The position numbers and the translations under genes were made by a program. Below, piece after piece: positions 48,371 through 60,379 of a stretch of DNA of 64,000 nt. The DNA comes from Diospyros lotus (lineage: Eukaryota > Streptophyta > Magnoliopsida > Ericales > Ebenaceae), in the NCBI RefSeq assembly GCF_014633365.1, contig NC_068352.1, positions 22,291,310 to 22,355,309 of the forward strand, read 5' to 3'. Under the pieces are notes generated by a model, which ran no database searches, was not told where the DNA came from, and worked only from the letters and a program-made list of their open reading frames with translations. Position 1 is the first letter of the stretch. Each line of letters starts with the position of its first letter.

Positions 48371-50868
48371 TGTAATACCCCATATTCGTATGAGGTTGCC
48401 ACGTAATTTTGATGAGTTTAGAATACCAAAAAAATTGGTTTAATAGCAGTTATAAGTACCGAATTGACTGTAGAAAGTGTCTCGCAGTAGAATTATCTAA
48501 GAAAAATGATATGGTTTCGACGAGCGTCTCGAGATAGGATTTATGGTATCGAAAGAAATCGGATAGGGAACAGTTTTTGGTACAGCTAAAATGCAGCTGC
48601 CATTTAGGTTGTAAAACCAAATCGTTATAGGAGACTCCCAAAAAATCAACGGAACCCTAGGGGGGCTCCGGTTTTACGTAAGGATCAACCATTCAGTGGT
48701 TTCGGGATCAATTGATGACCCAGTGAGGACACTGGGGCAAAATCGTCCAAATCAAGTAATTTTAAAGTTATTAATTTTGGATTTTTAGTATTGAAATGCA
48801 AATTACTTTAAGATTTAAGGGCATAGTTGCAATTAAGGAATTGCACAAGTGTAATAGGGATAAAATTTGGGATTTAATATGTAATTTTTCTTAGATTAAA
48901 GTGTAAAATATAATTTATATATACATATATATACGCATGTGCGCGTGGCCAGCTTCTGTGAAGCTTTAATGGCCGAGATATTGGCTGCAAAATAGGGAAA
49001 TTGTGGCAGAGAGATTTGAAGGAATAGCAGCAAGATTTGCGGGGATTTTTTGATGTGCGTGATGGCTGGCAATAGGGAAAGATTTGCACCCAAGTGATGG
49101 CCATGGCAGGTTTGGGGCGCTAGCTGCCTATAAATAGAGAAGAAGTCGGAAGCAAATGGCAAGGAGCTCGAGCTTCGGTCGAGAGAGAGAGAGAGCAAGC
49201 AAGCAAGCAAACGAGTTGAAGCCATGAGAATGGCCAGAAGCAGCAAAGCCGCGACCATGGCAACCATGGCCGCAAGCTCCAGCTGCTGGGCAGCAAGGGA
49301 GTGATTGGGCAGCTCACAGAGGAGCTTCCAACAAGATGCAGCGACGACCTTCGAGCTCGGATGAGGCCGTGAGGCGGTTGGGAGAAGTTAGCACGGCCAT
49401 GGCCGCAACCAGCTGCAGCAGGGCCGCAACCAGTGGCGGTGCGGTGATGCTGGGCAGTGCGTGTGTGCATGCGGGTGAGGCCGGAGGCCGGTGCAATGGC
49501 CAGCAGAGGCCCAGCGATGGCAGGCTGATGCCCTATTCGCGTGCAGGCGAAAGAGGAAGAAGAAGAGAGGGTGAATAAGAGAAGAGAAGAAAAAGAAAAG
49601 AAAAGGAAAAGAAAAAGAAAGAAAAAGAAGAAAATAGGGAAAATTCTCGGAAAAAATCCCGAAAAATAGGGTTTGGATATTTATTAATATTTTGGATATT
49701 TTGGACCAGAAAATGGTTCGAGCACGTGTTTCGAAATCAGGGCACGCATATCGAGGAAGCCGATGAAGCTAAGTTAAGGTAAGTAAAATTTCTTAGAAAA
49801 TTTCAGAAATTTAGGAATATTATTTTATGAATTTTCATAGTGAAATATTTTAGAAATATTTAATCTGGATTTATTGAGGAAAAATAGGAAGAAATAGAGA
49901 AAAAATGATAGAAAATGTCAGAAATTATGAAAAAATAGGTTTTAATACTTTTTAAATAATTGTGGTGATTATGATGTTTTGAGGCTTAAGTTGAAGTGAC
50001 TGGTGCGAATTTTGAGGTTGGCACGCAAATCGAGGTGATGCACGAATATCGAGGTAGCCCGATAAGCTTAAGAAGGTAAGTGGTACTTCTCAATTAAAGT
50101 TAATTTTATGAAAAATGCTTGATTTTTAAGTGAATTATATTCATCGAAAATGTTTTTATCATATTGACATACTCTGATATGTGCCCATCACGTAGACTAC
50201 TACATACATGACATGACTATGAAATGCATAAATACACGTTGATATCATTGATCACTCGCATTGAGGCCGTAGGGAGTACGAACTAGCACTGCTACTTTAC
50301 CAAGGGTGCACCCATACACCCCAGATTCGAAAAAGATGGCCGCAAAAATGGTAGGTAGCATGAGGGATGCAGTTGACACCTACGAGGAAAGACATTGCAT
50401 ACACACATGATATAGCATTATGTACCCTTACTTAGATGGTTCATCATCTAATTTGGATTTTTGCCCCTGGAATATTCAATCATTCCAGATGGAGATTGTA
50501 GCAGATTCAAGGATAAATGAGGCATAAAATGGCACTTAGCAGAGTACATGAAGAATGAAATGTATGTTATGTAGCTCATGTATTTAAGTTCTGCTACTTT
50601 AAATTCTGAACGTTTTGAGGAATGTTGATTTATATTCTTATGGTTAATGAAAATGTAAGAATTGATTTATGATCAATGTTAAAATATCAGGTTTTGATCA
50701 TTGCTTCCGCATTTGATGTGTATAATGATTCTCTCTTGAGATTAATAGATGGGAATTCTGGGACGGATTCGAAAAATTGTGTGGTTTAGCTTTAGTGTTT
50801 GAAAGAAAAAAATTATTATCTTGAAATTGTCCCAAGTTAGAACGCGCCCGAAAAAACGAGGCGTTACA
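48371..50868 (+). mobile_element. Solo LTR, family B copy 2 (2.5 kb)
   Basis: It starts TGTAATACCCCATATTCG and ends GAGGCGTTACA, with a 5-bp duplication TTTTT (48366-48370 and 50869-50873). The uninterrupted site at about 26711 in module 2 confirms the insertion. A GCCTATAAATAGAG box lies near 49129. ORFs at 48874-49578 on both strands lie in its GC-rich leader and are not genes. Confidence 0.93.
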
Positions 50869-50873
50869 TTTTT

Positions 50874-51030
50874 CACCACTTAAACCCACCCAAATAAAGG
50901 CATGGCAAAAAATCACATAAAACCTAAATGAGGGACAACATGAGTGGCTAAAATTTTCACCTTAAATTGTCTAGCATTTACCAGTGCACATCCAACCATT
51001 TAAGCAACCACCACAATGGTTATTAACAAA
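50874..51030. repeat. End of the module 3 duplication
   Basis: It continues the homology to 26712-26790 and 27330-27395, including ACCCACCCAAATAAAGG and GCACATCCAACCATTTAAGC. It ends at an A run (51028-51044). Confidence 0.8.
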
Positions 51031-51044
51031 AAAAAAAAAAAAAG

Positions 51045-51436
51045 GAATTGATTTTCAGCCTTGTAATATATCTTCTTTGGCACGTCCATTCCCTATTAAT
51101 AAAATGTCACATTTTTTATAATCCTCTTCCTTATTTGTATTATTTCAATAGCTAATAATATATCTAAAACCCTGTTAGTAACGCAGTATTAATCACATGA
51201 AGAGCAGATCACACTTCCCAGACTTTTACCATGAAATTCAACTTCAAAGAAGTTGCCAAACAATCTTGAGTACTTCACGGTTAACAAGATTTGCATGCCA
51301 ATTTATAATCTTATCTTATACATAAGATTATACCACTCGCCAGGATCTATTTCGGGTTTCTCCTACTGCTGCTCCCCTCCAGACCAGCCATGGCTGACAC
51401 CTGGGCCAACCCCAATTGAGCCGACGTCGCCTGGTA
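51045..51436. other. Unique stretch before the hAT MITE
   Basis: AT-rich to 51340, then GC-richer. No gene is convincing. The 64-codon ORF at 51253-51447 stops at the MITE edge and has no family match. Confidence 0.4.
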
Positions 51437-51444
51437 CTTCCTCC

Positions 51445-51915
51445 TAGGGCTGGTAATGAGTCGAGCTACTCGTGAGCTGGCTCAAGACTCGACTCAAAAA
51501 TTGGCTCAATAAGTTAGGTCCTGATACAAATGAGTTTAAGCTCAAATATTTGGCTCATTTAGTAAATGAGTCGAGTTTGAACTACCATTAACTCGACTCA
51601 TTTGGTTCACGAGCCAGCTCGATATACATATATATATATTAATTTTATAAATTTATTAAATAAAAAAATTTATTACTTAATACTCAATAATATAAATATA
51701 TACTTAATAATTTTATAAATATATTATTTAAATATATATATATATATAAAAGTAAGGTAATAGTCAATTTCAAGCCGAGCCGAGCCAGCTCGTAATCATC
51801 ATCGAGCCGAGTTCGAGCTAAAAAAATCATCTCATATCGAGCCGAGCTATGAGCCAAGCTAAAATCAATCGAGCTGTGCTCGGGCTGGGCCTAGCTCGGC
51901 TTATTACCAACCCTA
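51445..51915. mobile_element. hAT-type MITE (471 bp)
   Basis: Terminal inverted repeats TAGGGCTGGTAATGAGTCG and the reverse complement of GGCTTATTACCAACCCTA are about 90% matched. A perfect 8-bp duplication CTTCCTCC flanks it (51437-51444 and 51916-51923), diagnostic for hAT. The interior has GAGCCGAGC-rich arms around an AT-rich core and could fold back on itself. No coding sequence. Confidence 0.92.
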
Positions 51916-51924
51916 CTTCCTCCC

Positions 51925-52200
51925 ATGCATGAACTTCCTTTAGCTAGGGACTCCGGCCCGCCCCATCTCCGGCCTGCTACGACCAGCTGGGAGGGCTCAA
52001 CAACATATAGTCGAGCGTCGAGCGTCGAGCGTCGAGCGTCGAGCGAGAGAAAGGCTCGGCCAGGATTTGTCGGTGTGTCGGCGATTTGGTGCAGGAAACC
52101 GACGAGATACTTATCCCCCGCGACGAAGCTCTTTCCGGTGAGTGTGGAGTTTGCCGCAATTTCCCCCCTTCGTCGGCTTGTCCCAATTATTAGTAATTAA
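51925..52200 (+). other. GC-rich 91-codon ORF, unrecognised
   Basis: An open frame of 91 codons lies in a GC-rich patch with a GTCGAGC tandem repeat (52010-52045). A 69-codon frame is also open on the other strand. The hAT MITE interrupts the same GC-rich patch just upstream, so this may be the end of an old gene. A possible splice donor TTTCCGGTGAGTG occurs at 52133. No domain is recognised, and it may be non-coding. Confidence 0.2.
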
Positions 52201-52269
52201 ATAGCCGTGAAAAGGACTGTATAGTTAGACCGAGACAAATGAAAATGAAGACAAGCCTCAAGACTATTT

Positions 52270-52435
52270 GCAATCGCAAATAGTCAAAATCTTAAAAGGT
52301 GGTGCTTTCTTTGTGTTTTAATTTTGAGTTTTAAGTTTTGAATTTATTTTGAGTTTTGTGTTTTAAATGTTTATTTTAAAATTTTTGAAAATGCTTTTTT
52401 TTTTTTTTTTGCAATCGCAAATAGTCAAAATCTTA
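52270..52435. repeat. Tandem duplication spanning the Harbinger left end
   Basis: GCAATCGCAAATAGTCAAAA followed by TCTTA occurs at 52270 and 52411, each time followed by AGGTGGTGCTTTCTTTG. About 141 bases of flank plus element end are therefore present twice. Confidence 0.85.
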
Positions 52436-53059
52436 AGGTGGTGCTTTCTTTGTATTTTAGTTTTAAGTTTTAAGTTTTGAATTTATTTTGAGTTTTGTGT
52501 TTTAAGTGTTTGTTTTAAAATTTTTGAAAACACTTTTTTTTTTTTGTCATTCTGAGAAACTGTTTTTCAAAACTGAAAAATAGAAAACGTGTTTAAGATT
52601 TTGAAAAAAAATTATTTCATGATATTTTATTCAAAAAATTTGATTATTATTTAAATTAGAATAGTTTAATGCTAGCATATTATTAAATAATATATATATT
52701 GCAGAAAATCTTACAATATTTTTTTCTCTATTACAAAAAAAATACAAACAAGAAATAAACCAACTTTGGTAAAAATTAGTAAATAGAGAAATAAAAATTA
52801 AAGATAAACTCAATGAAAATGAGAAAATGTGATTGTTCATGATAAATAATATTACATCAAACAGTTCAATAGCAAATGGACTACAATTATAAGTTTAAAT
52901 AGTTATGATATAAATCAAAACAGTTCAAATACTAAACAATAAAATAAATCTACATAATCATGTACAACTCCTTGAATAGTCATTCCACATTTGTGTAGCA
53001 ATTTGATTCCTGACTTGTCCCATTTGAGTTGTTTGACTAGTATCAAATTGTATGACTTC

Positions 53060-53960
53060 TTAATCTTGACTTGACTCCGGCATATCTCGAAATACCATAT
53101 TCTCTGATGAAAACTCAGTGAACAAGCTATCTAAAGCATGTTTCTGGAAAATATAGTTATGTATTGCACAACATGCAGTAGGGATTTATCTTTGTCTACT
53201 AAGTGGATAATTGGTAATTTATTTTAAAATAGGAAATCTTGTCTTTAAAACTCCAATGCAACGTTCAATAATATTACAACACAAGAAGTGTCTATAATTG
53301 AACACTTCTTCATTTCCACGCGATCTTCCTCGTCCAACATAATCACACAAATGATATCTTCGTTCTCCATAAGGGACAAGAAAATCAGGCATGTTTGGAT
53401 AGCCAAAATCAACAAGGTAAAATTGATCTGTAAAAATATATATATATGACGTAAAGACTGTAATATTATAAAAATATTTGACAAATCATTTGAAATATTA
53501 GAATATACCTCATGTGGCATTGGAAAGTTGTTTGAGGTTCTTATGACTACATCAATGAATACTCACGAATCATTAATTTTTCTTCCACAGAAAGATGTTT
53601 GTCTCGATGCAAGTGCTCAAGTTGCAACATGTGTTCCATCTATTGTGCCTATGCAATCCTTAAAGTAAGGAAATTTGTGCAAAATCCTCTCATGTGGCAC
53701 ATTTTAATGTGTCGGATAGATTATCTCTATACCAAGTGAACAAACAGCCCGTAATACTCGTTTAAACCATTTGTGTATCGTGTTGTTGAAATACTAAAAC
53801 CTATCACCAATAATATTGTATCGTGTAGTGTGCCCTATAATCATCAGAAACATAGCAACGCCTTCCTCAACACTCACTTTTTTTCCCATCTTTCAACAAC
53901 TGCTTCTATTTTAAAGTATCACAAAAATTCATGAACACGTGTTTTTATATATGAAAATTA
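53060..53960 (-). pseudogene. PIF/Harbinger DDE transposase (DDE_Tnp_4 type), broken
   Basis: Translating the minus strand gives the family blocks in order: VSVEEGVAMFLMIIGHTTRYN (N-terminal helical region, split here by one of several lesions), FKDCIGTIDGTHV with the first catalytic Asp, GRKI, then DFGYPNMPDFLVPYGERRYH, RHFLCCNIIERCIGVLKTRF with the catalytic Glu, and ACCAIHNYI. The block expected to carry the second Asp, between GRK and GYPN, is missing or replaced. There are at least four in-frame stops. It once cut and joined the element ends. The open 91-codon frame at 53245-53520 is in another frame. Confidence 0.8.
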
Positions 53961-54484
53961 CGATAACACACGTTTGGATGTCTATTCAAAATCTCTAGAA
54001 TGTATATTTTCCCCGTAAGTAATGATGTTCTAGAAGGTACCCTACTGATGACACTACTTTTGTTGGCAACAAAGCAATTAAGCATCATTAAATCTCCAAA
54101 ATTTGCTACAAAATCATTCATAAATAAAAAATCATCATCAGTCGAATCATTGGTATGCATATTACCAACCACATTTGATTCAATTGACATCCTACACATA
54201 AATATATTCATAATCATCATCAGTAGTCATATCATTCATCATTTATTATAAATAATGTGAAGAAATAATTAGTCAACCCATTGATTAAAATAAAACAAGC
54301 ATTCAATTCAAAATAAATTCAACATCAAGTTGTTCCACTTGGAACCCAATTCTACAACCATCAATATCAAACTATGAAAATAAAATAGTACTTGAAGCTA
54401 ATGTAAGAAAACATAGTACTTCGAGCTACAACATCACCAATGAAAATAACACGTTATTAAAAAATACGCAATCAACCAACTAAA

Positions 54485-55500
54485 TCAAAGAAGTTTTAAG
54501 ATAGGTCTTCTCCTAATTTCTGGTAGCTTCACAAATGACACTCTAAAATCTAGATTCTTAAAAGCCTTTATCGCTTTCATATAAAGCTCATTAGACACTT
54601 CTTCCATATTGTTCAAGATGTCCAAGCAAACCATATCTGAATAAGGATCTAGACTAGTAGCTTCACTATCTAATTGATTACATGATTTTCCTTGGAGATT
54701 TGACAAGCTTTTCTTTTAGGTAAAGTGTCCTAAGTTTAGTTTCTTCGTTCCTCATACTAACTATAGGTGATTACTGCACCATGCAAGCCTCGAGTTTATC
54801 ACTTTTACTAATCTAAGGTTCTTTACGCGACGTTCGCTAGATTCACCAATTTCTTCAGGCCAACAAGTATTTGTAACTTCATCATCATTCTCCACACGTA
54901 CATGAACTCTTCTATTCAAAAAATCTTCTAGCTGTCTTTCTTCCTCTGATGTTGGAGGAAGCTAAGTGGAAGCATTGCCTAATCCTCCACTAGTTGTGGT
55001 CTCGCTAAATATCTCTCCAAGAGTTTCATAGTGCTTACATCCTTCTTTCTTGAATATTTTGTACTCGGTCTTGTTAATCTACAATAGTAAAAATAAAACA
55101 CATTATCATCTTGTATAGCAAAAAAGGGTGAGATTGATATGATAAAAAATTATGGTGAAAATATTCTTTAATAAAGATATATACTGTATAAAAGTGTTGT
55201 CAAACTTCCTCTGAAGCATTAATTTTGTTGGTATTTGGATCCCATATAACACTTATATGTCCTAAAAGTTCAGAGAACAAGCGATGTACCTTACATAAAT
55301 GGTTCCACTTCCCCTTTAATCTATCTATGCCTAATCCATTTTTGTGATAGCAATCATGGCTTGATTGATCTTACAACATTCGTCTTTCATGAATGTAGAA
55401 CATTGCAATATCCCTGATTTCACATTCTTGTAAAGAATTCTGATAAAAGCATGTTCATTCTCATTAGACCACGTTGGTTCCTTAGTCTTACCTCTGTGAC
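54485..55500 (-). pseudogene. Myb/SANT-like Harbinger partner protein, broken
   Basis: The minus strand encodes EPTWSNENEHAFIRILYKNV, then FMKDECCKINQAM, LGIDRLKGKWNHLCKVHRLF and VIWDPNTNKINASEEV, the Myb/SANT-like domain found next to plant Harbinger transposases, where it helps DNA binding and nuclear entry. The tail (54485-54706) with YMKAIKAFKNLDFRVSFVKL fits the family C terminus. Stops interrupt the domain (for example after INASEEV), and a probable intron or gap lies at about 55080-55190. It is the natural partner of the transposase 0.5 kb downstream. Confidence 0.75.
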
Positions 55501-56099
55501 CACCCTTGTTCTATATTGAAGATAATTAAAAATATGAAGGCAACATGAAAAATACAGTCCAACATACCAAAATATACTCCACACAACATGAAAACTAATT
55601 CAAGATCATAATTTGATAGGCCCACCCTCGGGCTAAGGAAAAGAAAAGGAAAACAAAAATAAACACAAGAAAAGAAAAATGCAACACTAATAGAAAAAGG
55701 TAAATCTATATATATATATATATTATAACAAAACAGCCGTCAAAATTTTTCCCGCCCATTTCCAGTTACTATTTTGATATTTTATTATATTTTTTAATTT
55801 TTTTTGTTTACTCGAAATAGAATTTTTATAGGTCATTAATTAAGTCTAGATTTGTGAAAAACGTGTAGTTCTCGAAACATGTAAATGGTTTTTTTATGGT
55901 TGAATAGTATTTGAAGAATGTGTAAGCATGCTGGTATATGAAGAGACAAGATCTAATCTATATTATTAATTTTTAAATATTAACATAAAATTTTAATTGA
56001 AATAAATTACAGAAAAATGAGACTTTTTTAAATCGGGATAAATCTTGAGATATCAGGTAATACCGCCGAATACCGACTGCCAAGTAAATTTTTTATTTT

Positions 56100-57420
56100 A
56101 TTTTATTTTATTTTATATATAGTTTAATTAATTTAAATTTATTTTTTTATAATTTAAAATGTTATAATTTTATATATAACTTAAATGTTATAATTTTATT
56201 TTTTAATTTTATTTTTTTATTGCTTTCTTAAAAATGTGACATGTCTTAAATGTGATAATTGATTGCTAGAGGGAATATGTAAAGTCATGTATGAATAATC
56301 AATTTTAAAATTTTGATTATTATTATTTATATAATTAATTGATTATTTAAATTATCCTTATTTTATATATAGTTTAATTATTTTAAATTTATTTTTTTAT
56401 AATTTTAAATGTTATAATTTTATATATAACTTAAATGTTATAATTTTATTTTTTAACTTTATTTTTATTTGTTGTTTTCTTAAAAATATGGCATGTCTTA
56501 AATGTGGTAATTGATTGCTAGGAGAAATATGTAAAGTCATGTATGTATAATTAATTTTGAAAATTTGATTATTATCATTTATATAATTAATTAATTATTT
56601 AAATTATCTTTATTTTATGTAGTTTAATTAATTTAAATTTATTTTCTTATAATTTTAAATGTTATAATTTTATATATAACTTTTTTTTTTTTTTTTTGCT
56701 TTCTTAAAAATTTGATCTGTCTTAAATGTGGTAATTGATTGTCAGGAGAAATATGTAAAGTCATATATGGATAATCAATTTTGAAAATTTGATTATTATC
56801 ATTTATATAATTAATTGATTATTTAAATTATTCTTACTTTATATATAGTTTAATTAATTTAAATTTATTTTTTATATTTTTAAATATTATAATTTAAATA
56901 TTATAATTTTACTTTTTAACTTTATTTTTTTTATTACTTTCTTAAAATTTGACATGTCTTAAATGTGATAATTGATTGTCAGGAGAAACATATAAAATCA
57001 TGGATAATCAATTTTGAAAATTTGATTATTACCATTTATAATTAATTGATTATTTAAATTATCTTTATTTTATATATAGTTTAATTAATTTAAATTTATT
57101 TTCTTATAATTTTAAATATAACTTAAATGTTATAATTTTATTTTTTAACTTTTTTTTTTTACTTCTTTAAAAATTTGACCTATCTTAAATGTGGTAATTA
57201 ATTATTAGGAGAAATATATAAAGTCATGTATGGATAATCAATTTTTAAAAATTGATTATTATTATTTCTATAATTAATTGATTATTTAAATTATCTTTAT
57301 TTTACATACAATTTAATTAATTTAAATTTATTTTTTATAATTTTAAATGTCATAATTTTATTTTTCAACTTAATTGATTAGTGTTATTTATTTAATTCTC
57401 TTTTTTCCCATTGGTCTACT
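56100..57420. repeat. AT-rich tandem array, six units of 226-250 bp
   Basis: The word AGTTTAATTAATTTAAATTT starts units at 56121, 56371 (variant), 56621, 56847 and 57079, with a decayed sixth near 57310. Each unit also contains TTAAATGTGGTAATTGATTG and AATATGTAAAGTCATGTATG or close variants. It lies inside the Harbinger element and is non-coding. Confidence 0.85.
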
Positions 57421-59044
57421 CCGAAGATGTGCTATATGTTGGACTTGGGGAAATTAAATACAAATTAAATTTGTGTTTTGAAAATTATGTTATGTAAGAT
57501 TCGGATTGTGTGGCAAAGCGTGGGAAAAAAATGGAAACTTAATGGTGACATGTGATTTGATAAATTGAGAGAAATAGGGGAATTTGAAGAAAGAAATAAT
57601 AATAAAAGAAAACAAATATCTCTCTCTCTTTTTCCTTTTCATTCCTGTTCAACACTTCCATTTCCTCTCTTCTCCTTTCTCAATTCTTCTTCTTAAATTT
57701 TCTCTTCTTTTTTACTTTTATTTAGTAAATTTTAACCATATTTTTTTATCCAGTTTGGTCTTCTAGTGTAACATAGCACCACTATTCTGTCAAGTGAGTG
57801 ATATAAATGTAACTAGGAAAAATTAGGCCTTGAGGATTTATGTGGTACGCACATATGAGACAAATACACGTGAAAATTAAAAAAAAAAAAAACGTCTACC
57901 CTTGAATGCATATTTTAGAATAAAGAGATTGGTTATCGTTTATTCTTTTTTCTTGTTATCGTGTAATTTTTGTATTTTTTTTACGCATTGCTTATTGTAT
58001 TACATGTTAATTTAGGTTTATTTTTTACATGATTTCGGGATAGACTTATGTGCTTTTTATTGTTCGTCTACCTTTGAATGTATATAAGGAAATCTTTCAA
58101 AATTTGTAATCCTTTTGTTGTATTCTCGTGATTGTAACACGATTATTTTGTTTATTTTTTACTTCTTTATTGTGATTTTCATTTATTGTAACTACGAAAT
58201 TATACAACTTTTGCTTTAACGATTTTTTTTTTTTTTTTACGATATCCATGCGATGTGATCTGCTAGTAGGTAGTAACAATACCAAAATTAAAATCAATGT
58301 TAGGTGAATGGTGAGGCGAGGACGACGGATCTAGTTGGAAGAAGACAACGGATTTGACTAGAGGACGCGACGGATCTAGGCCGATCTGAGTTGTTGGAGG
58401 AGGTGGATCGGTCGATCTGATTATTCAGAGGCAGTGGCTAAGGACGAACGGCGACAGTGACTGGAGGATGAATAGCGGCGATGGCTGGAGGACGAATAGC
58501 GGTGGTCGGAAGGACTGATCTCAATTGCTAGTCGACGATGGTGTTCTTTGAAAGAGGAGAAAAGAATACAGAAGAAAAAGAGAGAGATAGAGAGAAGAGA
58601 ATACAGAAAAGTAAAAGGCGAGCGTTTTTCGTGTTTTGAGTTTAGTAGCGTGTTTTGGCTGAAAACGGCCAAAATGCATTTTTGGTGTTTTGAGTTTTGC
58701 ATATAAATTTTTTTTTGTGTTTTGGAAAATGTATTTTTGAAAATGGGTAAATAAACATGTTTGGGATGTTTTTAAAAACTAAAAATAGAAAACAACCTGA
58801 AAACAACAAAAATAACAAGCCTTATAAGCTTCCATTAATCTCAAATAATTTATAACTTCAACAGCTCATTTCTCGTTAGTTTTCCTTCTTCTTTTTATTC
58901 GAGTAAAATAGTCAATAGTATTAATTTATATATATAATACTTTTAGAATAATGATTTATTACCTTTTTAATATGTATATATATATATATATATGTGATTA
59001 TTTGTATTGATCTTGTAATTCTGAAACCATAACTAATAACATTA

Positions 59045-59310
59045 ACCCTCTAGGTAGCTCAAGTGGTCGCCGCACGGGATTTGAGTGTTTGAGTGCCGTC
59101 AGATTGTGTGTTCGATTATAGGGAGTGGTGTGGTATCTGTATCCTTGCGTTACACGGGGGCGATAGGGATGGGTCTTCAACCCAGATTAACCAAACCCAG
59201 TTGGATTGCCCAGTTTAGTCGGTTGCTCATAGATTATTGGAGGGTCCGAGGTGTCTGCCTAAGGATTACATGTTTGGGTCTCTGATTCCTGCGTTAAAAA
59301 AAAAACCAAA
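59045..59310 (+). mobile_element. tRNA-derived SINE
   Basis: The head GGTAGCTCAAGTGGTCG matches a pol III A box and TGTGTTCGATTATAG a B box about 45 bases later. A roughly 170-bp body follows and the element ends in an A-rich tail (59296-59318). This is the usual plant SINE layout. Target duplications are not clear. The 66-codon ORF at 59085-59285 is incidental. Confidence 0.65.
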
Positions 59311-59329
59311 AAAAAAATCAGTGCCGAAG

Positions 59330-60000
59330 GCATACGCCTTAAAAAAAGAGAGGCTCAAAATCATTAATTTTGATCAGTTATATAACTATTTAAAATTTAT
59401 TTTTTGTATATTTTGAGATACAAAATTACTAATTTTATTTTATGATAGTTTTTTGTTTGAATTTATTTTATTGTTCTAGTAAACCCCTCCAACTCCTCAA
59501 GTCTACAAATTATTTTTCAATATTGGGAAATAAATAGTGAGGTGTTATTTAAATGAGAAGGCCTCCAACTCCCCAAATACAGAGATCTTTTTCAAATATT
59601 AAGTATTGAATAATGAAGTGTAAACTAATAACGTAATGAAAGAAAAAGGCAAGAAGTGTCATTATTTTTTAAAGACAATTTGATAAAATAATTCTTTAAA
59701 AGGCAAAAATTTCATCTAGTAACTCTGCACTGATATGTGCATTGTAGAAAAAAAATAATAAATAGATGACTTTTTAATTTATAGAATCTGGTTGTAAACT
59801 CTTGACATTTTTTTGTTTATTCAACTCTTATATTTCTAAATCTTTTCCTCTTGTCTATATTGTAAATTGAAAAAAAAATACTTTCTAAACTTGAATATAA
59901 AATTTTAATTAGTGATTTTCCATTTCAAAAAACAAAGAAAGAAAATTTTAAATAATTTTTAATATTTATTTATATTATTAAAGAGACACCAAAATAACTC
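59330..60000. repeat. Module 4 flank with pieces shared by modules 2 and 3
   Basis: Positions 59370-59590 match 23195-23360, and 59790-60000 match 43115-43370 (CTTTTTAATTTATAGAATC-like start through ACACCAAAATAACTCTTGC). No gene is seen. Confidence 0.65.
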
Positions 60001-60198
60001 TTGCCTAGGGTAACTAATATTTTTAAACTGGCCCTCATAACATTTCTAGGTAAATTCTATTCGGTCACCCCCACATCATCTCCAATCGAGGATCTCACGC
60101 TCTTCCTTGAATTTGCCCTAACATTTCATTTTCTCTCTCAAAAATCTCCCACTTTCCGTGCAAAAGAAAAAAGGGGAGAAGGCATTTCATCATCATCA

Positions 60199-60360
60199 AT
60201 GGCGATGCTCCACGACTCCAACGTCTTCATGATCGACAACACCTACAAGTTCGCAACACCTCGATAATTCTTCGATTTCGTCAATGGTGATACTGACAAG
60301 GACATGTGCCAAGCGGAGCTCTAGTTCAACATCACACTCAGTTACACCCTTTCCCGTACA
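60199..60360 (+). pseudogene. TPX2-like first-exon fragment
   Basis: From the ATG at 60199 the frame reads NVFMIDNTYKFATPR, a stop, then FFDFVNGDTDKDM, QAEL, a stop, and FNITLSYTLS. This follows the N terminus of plant TPX2 proteins (a Y-x-F-x-x-PR-F-x-DF motif, a G-x-T-x-x-E/D region, then AELWF and LSY). TPX2 is a spindle-assembly factor that activates Aurora kinase. Two in-frame stops and the absence of later exons make it a relic. Positions 60060-60198 look like a real 5' leader. It lies directly before block A of module 4. Confidence 0.6.
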
Positions 60361-60379
60361 TTTTCTCCGACGACTCCTC

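Larger units (their letters stand above)
52436..58821 (-). mobile_element. Decayed PIF/Harbinger transposon (6.4 kb)
   Basis: TTA flanks both sides (52433-52435 and 58822-58824). The ends AGGTGGTGCTTTCTTTG and, on the opposite strand, GGCTTGTTATTTTTGTTG are weakly inverted. It carries both Harbinger genes on the minus strand: a DDE transposase (about 53060-53960) and a Myb/SANT-like partner (about 54485-55500). Positions 55600-58800 hold an AT-rich tandem array and a GC-richer patch (58300-58540) with no clear gene. The exact left boundary is uncertain because of the local duplication. Confidence 0.75.

Noticed and set aside
53245..53520. 91-codon minus ORF as a gene
   Set aside because: The Harbinger transposase blocks lie in a different reading frame of the same stretch, so this is a shadow.
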